This document shows positions 60,296 through 64,000 of a stretch of DNA of 64,000 bases, one piece after another. Location: NCBI GenBank assembly GCA_022794255.1, contig JAAWEL010000066.1, positions 1 through 64,000 of the forward strand, given 5' to 3'. The notes under the pieces are model-generated. The model was not told the origin of the DNA. It saw only the letters and a list, made by a program, of their open reading frames with translations, and ran no database searches. Every line of letters starts with the position of its first letter. Position 1 is the stretch's first letter. A program made the translations under genes and the position numbers. This DNA is from Lachnospiraceae bacterium (GTDB lineage: Bacteria > Bacillota > Clostridia > Lachnospirales > Lachnospiraceae).

Positions 60296-61552
60296 ATGAA
60301 CAAGAAAAGAATGATAAAAGTAACAGAGCCGGTCATCTCTCTTCCCAATGTACACTCCATAGGTGTCATTGGCGATCCGGGATGCGAGGGTTTGGGAACT
60401 TACAATATGAAGGTATATGCAGGAGCATTGGAGGAGACAGCTAAAGATGATATCACTTTGATTGCAGGGGATCTGGTGCCGGCAGGGACGAAGCATTATT
60501 ACAACACAATCCGGGAGATCACAGAGAGCCTGACAGAGAATGATGTTTATTCTCTCAGAGGAAACCATGATACAGGAGATTATGCAGATTATTTCGGGCG
60601 GAAGAACTATGCTTTGCTGGCGGAAAATTTTGCGCTGATTGTGTTGGACAATGCTGCCCGGACGTTTGAGGAGGAGGGGCTTTCTTTGATGGCAGAAGTT
60701 CTCTCAAAGGAGGATGTAGACCAGGCGATTCTTGCATTCCACATTCCGGTTCCCAACAATTTTATATCAAACTGTGTGTCGCAGGAAGAGTTTGACCGGT
60801 TGCGCCAGGCATATGAGCCGTGGAGGGATAAGGTGAAATATCTACTCTGCGGCCATGTCCATTCCCGGTTTGAGGATGAGGTGGACGGGATTGCCTTGAT
60901 TTGCACAGGAGGAGGCGGGGCTATGATCGAGGATGTGTCAAAGGATATCCGCGCCTGTGACGTGGAACATCATGTGGTCCATTTTTATGAGGAGAATGGC
61001 CAGCTGAAATACCAGATTGCCAATCTTTCGGAAGACTGCTATGGACGGGAGAGGGAGGATGGGGTCCTAAGACAGAAGCTGGAAGAGACGGTTCAGGGAG
61101 AGCTGATGGCTCACTTTAAATATCTGATGTTTGCTGATCGGGCCCGGCGCAGAGGAATGGACCGGATTGCCAATCTTTTTCAGGCTCTGGCTGCTTCCGA
61201 ATATTACCATGCAAGGAATTTCTATTCGGTGCTGGATCGTCCGGCTCCCTTTAGGGAGTCGGTGGAAACTTATGTTCCAGGGGAGGAATTTGAGTATCAG
61301 CACCTGTATAAAATGGTGGCAAAATATGCAGAGGAGCATGAGAGCCCTCTAACAGAACAGGCCTACACCGGGGCAGCTGCCGCGGAAAAGGAGCATGCCG
61401 CTCTCCTAAAGAAAGCATCTCACATAGAAGAATTTGATGAGAGGATCCTTTATGTATGCCCAATATGCGGATATGTGATGACTGGGACAACTGTTATGGA
61501 GCGGTGTCCGGTGTGCGGCGGGCCTAAAAAACAGTATGAGATATATGAGTGA
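60296..61552 (+). CDS. Fusion: metallophosphoesterase + rubrerythrin-type ferritin domain + rubredoxin
   Basis: A 418-residue cytoplasmic protein joining three modules. Residues about 20-250 are a calcineurin-like phosphoesterase: GD59, RGNHD (Asn90-His91-Asp92), FHIPVPN and GHVHS. The first metal motif, normally DxH, is DPG (Asp27) here, so one ligand is altered. Residues about 260-370 are a ferritin-like rubrerythrin domain (ETVQGELMAHFKYLMFADRA; ASEYYHARNF; AAAAEKEHAALLKK). The C-terminus is a rubredoxin knuckle pair: VCPICGYVM and RCPVCGGPKK. Free-standing rubrerythrins reduce hydrogen peroxide; the phosphoesterase activity is unknown. It has its own promoter (60214-60241), an AGGATC-type weak ribosome site, and a strong terminator. 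No second copy of these domains is in the window. Confidence 0.9.
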   Translation: MNKKRMIKVTEPVISLPNVHSIGVIGDPGCEGLGTYNMKVYAGALEETAKDDITLIAGDLVPAGTKHYYNTIREITESLTENDVYSLRGNHDTGDYADYFGRKNYALLAENFALIVLDNAARTFEEEGLSLMAEVLSKEDVDQAILAFHIPVPNNFISNCVSQEEFDRLRQAYEPWRDKVKYLLCGHVHSRFEDEVDGIALICTGGGGAMIEDVSKDIRACDVEHHVVHFYEENGQLKYQIANLSEDCYGREREDGVLRQKLEETVQGELMAHFKYLMFADRARRRGMDRIANLFQALAASEYYHARNFYSVLDRPAPFRESVETYVPGEEFEYQHLYKMVAKYAEEHESPLTEQAYTGAAAAEKEHAALLKKASHIEEFDERILYVCPICGYVMTGTTVMERCPVCGGPKKQYEIYE

Positions 61553-61560
61553 TGAGGGAG

Positions 61561-61609
61561 GCTTCCCGGGGATTTTGTGAGTGAATCAAAATCTCCGGGG
61601 AGCTTTTTT
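61561..61609 (+). terminator. Strong intrinsic terminator after the fusion gene
   Basis: A 17-bp stem with only two wobble pairs (61561-61577 with 61587-61603), then six T. Confidence 0.95.
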
Positions 61610-61709
61610 GATGGCTGCTTTCAGTAAACACATGATAAAATATTAACAAAGATTATTGTTGAAATAAAAGAATATCTGAAAAAAATATAGAAAAACAACA
61701 AAAAATAGG

Positions 61710-61737
61710 TTGACATTTTTTGAAAAAGTGGTATTAT
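61710..61737 (+). promoter_or_regulatory. Promoter of the phosphofructokinase-type operon with GTTAAA repeats
   Basis: Perfect TTGACA (61710-61715), 16-base spacer, TATTAT (61732-61737). Just downstream GTTAAA occurs three times (61741, 61750, 61762), a candidate operator for a DeoR-type repressor. Confidence 0.75.
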
Positions 61738-61801
61738 ATAGTTAAAGTTGTTAAAACAAAAGTTAAAAAGCTTTTGATTCAAAAATAAAGGGGGTATTGA
61801 T

Positions 61802-62734
61802 ATGATCTACACTGTAACATTGAATCCGGCCCTGGACAAGACGGTGGAGATTCCGTCTCTGACTGTGGATAGCGTCAACCGCATCACAACCATGCGGACG
61901 GATCCAGGGGGAAAGGGAATCAACGTATCCAAGGTGATCGACAAGCTGGGAAAGAAAAGCATTGCCACCGGGATCCTGGGAGGAGACACAGGGAATGCCA
62001 TTCAGTCAGCCTTGCAGGCCATGGGGCTTGAGACCAACTTCCGGTTTGTGAAAGGGGAGACCCGCACCAATTTGAAGGTGATTGATCCGGTGAATCACAC
62101 CAACACAGACATTAATGAACCGGGGGTTACTGTATCAGAGGAGATTTTAAACCAGGTTTTGGGGGAGCTGATGGCAAAAGTGACAGCTGGGGATATTGTG
62201 GTCCTTTCAGGAAGCCTGCCCAAAGGTTCGCCAAAGGACACCTACCATACCTGGGTGAAGGCCTGTAAAGCAGCCGGAGCGAAGGTGATTCTTGACGCGG
62301 ACGGAGAATTGCTGGCAGAAGGGATCAAAGCTTCCCCATATCTCATTAAGCCCAACAATCATGAGCTGTCCGGACTTTTAGGGAGGACTCTTGAGACGCC
62401 AAAGGAGCTTGAGAAGGCGGCAAGAGAGCTGATGGAGAAAAATGGGATCGCCAAAATCGTGGTCTCCATGGGCGGAGATGGCGCCTTGTACGTGACAGAC
62501 AAGGAGACGGTATATGCGGAAGGACTGAAAGTTCCTGTGGGCAGCACTGTGGGAGCCGGGGACAGTGTGGTGGCCTCTCTGGCGGTTGCGGAGGAGTCAG
62601 GCATGAGCTTGGAGGATACGGTTCGCCTGTCCACTGCCACCGGCGCTGCTAATGTGATGTGCAGCGGAACCCAGGCGGCAGAATATGAGGTGATTGAGGG
62701 ATTGATTCCCAAGGTTGTACTGCACAAAATATAA
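61802..62734 (+). CDS. 1-phosphofructokinase family (PfkB) hexose-phosphate kinase
   Basis: A 310-residue PfkB-family kinase that phosphorylates fructose 1-phosphate (or tagatose 6-phosphate in LacC-like members). N-terminus MIYTVTLNPALDKTVEIPSL, then GGKGINVSKVIDKLG is the substrate signature 1 of this family. The ATP-site motif VGAGDSVVASLAVA contains the catalytic Asp. AAAGGGGG precedes ATG 61802. Overall closer to FruK-type kinases. It is followed 75 bases later by a SorE-like dehydrogenase gene, suggesting a sugar-phosphate pathway, possibly ketose 1-phosphates. A clear promoter and GTTAAA repeats lie upstream. Confidence 0.92.
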   Translation: MIYTVTLNPALDKTVEIPSLTVDSVNRITTMRTDPGGKGINVSKVIDKLGKKSIATGILGGDTGNAIQSALQAMGLETNFRFVKGETRTNLKVIDPVNHTNTDINEPGVTVSEEILNQVLGELMAKVTAGDIVVLSGSLPKGSPKDTYHTWVKACKAAGAKVILDADGELLAEGIKASPYLIKPNNHELSGLLGRTLETPKELEKAARELMEKNGIAKIVVSMGGDGALYVTDKETVYAEGLKVPVGSTVGAGDSVVASLAVAEESGMSLEDTVRLSTATGAANVMCSGTQAAEYEVIEGLIPKVVLHKI

Positions 62735-62809
62735 ATTGTTATAAAAAAAGCTTGTTTGTTCTTGAAAAGAGAAAAAATATAAAATATTATTAAGAAGGGA
62801 GTTTTTAAA

Positions 62810-64000
62810 ATGAAAGCAAAAGGTGTCAGACTGCACGGAGCAAGTGATTTGAGACTTGAGGAGTTTGAACTTCCGGAGATTACGGATGACGAGATCCTGG
62901 TGAAGGTGGTTTCAGACAGTATCTGTATGTCCACCTACAAATGTGCGATTCTGGGGGAGAAGCACAAGAGGGTACATGACGATGTGGCAGAGCATCCGGC
63001 CATTATGGGCCATGAATTTGCTGGTGATATTGTCAAGGTGGGAAAGAACCATCAGGATACCTTTAAGCCTGGAATGAAGTTTACTTTGCAGCCAGCGCTC
63101 AATTACAAGGGAACGATGTGGAGTCCGGGCTATTCTTATGAGTTCTTTGGCGGAGATGCCACCTACTGTATTATTCCGGCAGAGGTGATGGAGCTGGGCT
63201 GTCTGTTGGAGTACAACGGCCGGGCTTACTATGAGGCATCCTTAGCAGAGCCAATGTCCTGCAGTATTGGTGCATTTAATGCCGCCTATCACACCCAGAT
63301 GGGAGTGTATACCCATCAGATGGGAATCAAGGAGGGGGGCAAGCTGGCGATTATGGCCGGGGCAGGTCCTATGGGACTGGGAGCTTTGACCTATGCGCTT
63401 CACCGGGATGTCCGTCCTTCCATGGTGGTTGTGACAGATTTGAATCAGGACCGGCTGGACCGGGCTGCTCAGCTGTTCCCGCCTGCCAAGGCAGCAGAAG
63501 ATGGCATCCAGCTTCATTTTGTGAACACAGGCAAGTTTGAGGATCCGGTAGCAGAGCTTTTAAAGATTTCCGGCGGAACCGGATATGATGATGTGCTGTG
63601 TTATGCTCCTGTAGCTAATGTTGTGAAGCAGTCCAGTGATATACTGGGCCGTGACGGCTGCCTGAATTTCTTTGCCGGTCCCACCGATAATAAGTTCAGC
63701 GCAACCATGAATTTCTACGATGTACACTACAATTCCACTCATGTGATGGGAACCACTGGCGGCAATACGGATGACATGATTGAGTCTCTGAAGCTGACTG
63801 CGGCAGGGCGGATCAACCCGGCTGTTATGGTGACACATATCGGAGGTCTGGATGCTGTGGCTGACACCACCCTCAATCTTCCTAAGATTCCGGGAGGTAA
63901 GAAGCTGATCTACACCCATCTGTCCATGCCTCTGACCGATTTACAGGATCTGCGGGCGAAGGGAGAGACAGAGAAGGATGACCGGCTCATTGCACTGGCG
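62810..64000 (+). CDS. SorE-like (L-sorbose-1-phosphate reductase-type) zinc-dependent dehydrogenase, partial
   Basis: At least 397 residues; the frame runs off the right edge of the window. It is a medium-chain dehydrogenase: N-terminal catalytic domain with SICMSTYKCAILG and PAIMGHEFAGDIV (zinc region), EASLAEPMSCSIGAFNAAYH, and the coenzyme domain LAIMAGAGPMGLGALTYALH. The overall pattern recalls the SorE group, which reduces L-sorbose 1-phosphate to glucitol 6-phosphate; distant members have other substrates. AAGAAGGGAG precedes ATG 62810. It is co-oriented with the PfkB-family kinase 75 bases upstream, and probably works on a ketose phosphate. Confidence 0.8.
   Translation, partial: MKAKGVRLHGASDLRLEEFELPEITDDEILVKVVSDSICMSTYKCAILGEKHKRVHDDVAEHPAIMGHEFAGDIVKVGKNHQDTFKPGMKFTLQPALNYKGTMWSPGYSYEFFGGDATYCIIPAEVMELGCLLEYNGRAYYEASLAEPMSCSIGAFNAAYHTQMGVYTHQMGIKEGGKLAIMAGAGPMGLGALTYALHRDVRPSMVVVTDLNQDRLDRAAQLFPPAKAAEDGIQLHFVNTGKFEDPVAELLKISGGTGYDDVLCYAPVANVVKQSSDILGRDGCLNFFAGPTDNKFSATMNFYDVHYNSTHVMGTTGGNTDDMIESLKLTAAGRINPAVMVTHIGGLDAVADTTLNLPKIPGGKKLIYTHLSMPLTDLQDLRAKGETEKDDRLIALA

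Overview
The window looks like chromosomal DNA of an anaerobic, gut-type Clostridia, most likely Lachnospiraceae (Clostridium cluster XIVa). Reasons: rubredoxin, rubrerythrin, ferredoxin and desulfoferrodoxin-like proteins; butyrate kinase; an acyl-CoA dehydrogenase/Etf set; strong AGGAGG ribosome binding sites; sigma-A type promoters; many intrinsic terminators. I saw no rRNA, tRNA, insertion sequence, prophage or CRISPR array. The species assignment is inference.

Layout. 1-5160: the 3' end of a GH4 glycosidase, rubredoxin, a MATE efflux pump, butyrate kinase and an aldo/keto reductase with ferredoxin domains. 5420-12434: a SorC-type regulator diverges from a four-gene operon (DUF6282 metal-dependent hydrolase, 2-hydroxycarboxylate transporter, PrpF-type isomerase, aconitase-like hydratase) that looks like a catabolic module for a di- or tricarboxylic acid. 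12479-15701: an SOS-type Y-family polymerase with its YolD-like partner, then a nitroreductase fragment and a broken second PrpF gene. 16079-22739: amino-acid permease, Crp/Fnr regulator, ferredoxin plus polyferredoxin membrane protein, a large membrane protein, small proteins, and a LysR regulator with two DNA-binding domains in tandem.

22850-36135: a TetR gene diverges from a ten-gene operon (acyl-CoA ligase, desulfoferrodoxin-like protein, BaiH/FadH-type flavin reductase, two CaiB-type CoA-transferases, two acyl-CoA dehydrogenases, a permease, EtfB and EtfA). It has activation, CoA exchange and reduction steps but no hydratase, hydroxyacyl dehydrogenase or thiolase, so it more likely reduces an imported unsaturated acid than performs full beta-oxidation. 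36290-45219: an orphan solute-binding lipoprotein, a 1314-residue hybrid histidine kinase, a chemoreceptor, an FMN-binding lipoprotein and a cyclase-family hydrolase.

45465-50037: a second carboxylic-acid locus with an isocitrate/isopropylmalate-type dehydrogenase, a LysR regulator, a second DUF6282 paralog and a MatC-like transporter. A shared TTTTACCTAT motif occurs upstream of both transcription units. 50580-57064: a CUT2-type sugar ABC transporter with a GH2 glycosidase. 57061-60189 (minus strand): a TPP-riboswitch-controlled thiamine-precursor ABC operon. 60296-61552: a metallophosphoesterase-rubrerythrin-rubredoxin fusion. 61802-64000: a fructose-1-phosphate-type kinase and a SorE-like dehydrogenase that runs off the window.

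Most notable: the two DUF6282 modules, the phosphoesterase-rubrerythrin fusion, the double-HTH LysR protein, the unsaturated-acyl-CoA reduction cluster, and several compact regulatory sites (operator palindrome inside a promoter spacer, SOS box inside a promoter spacer, alternative hairpins in the ABC operon).
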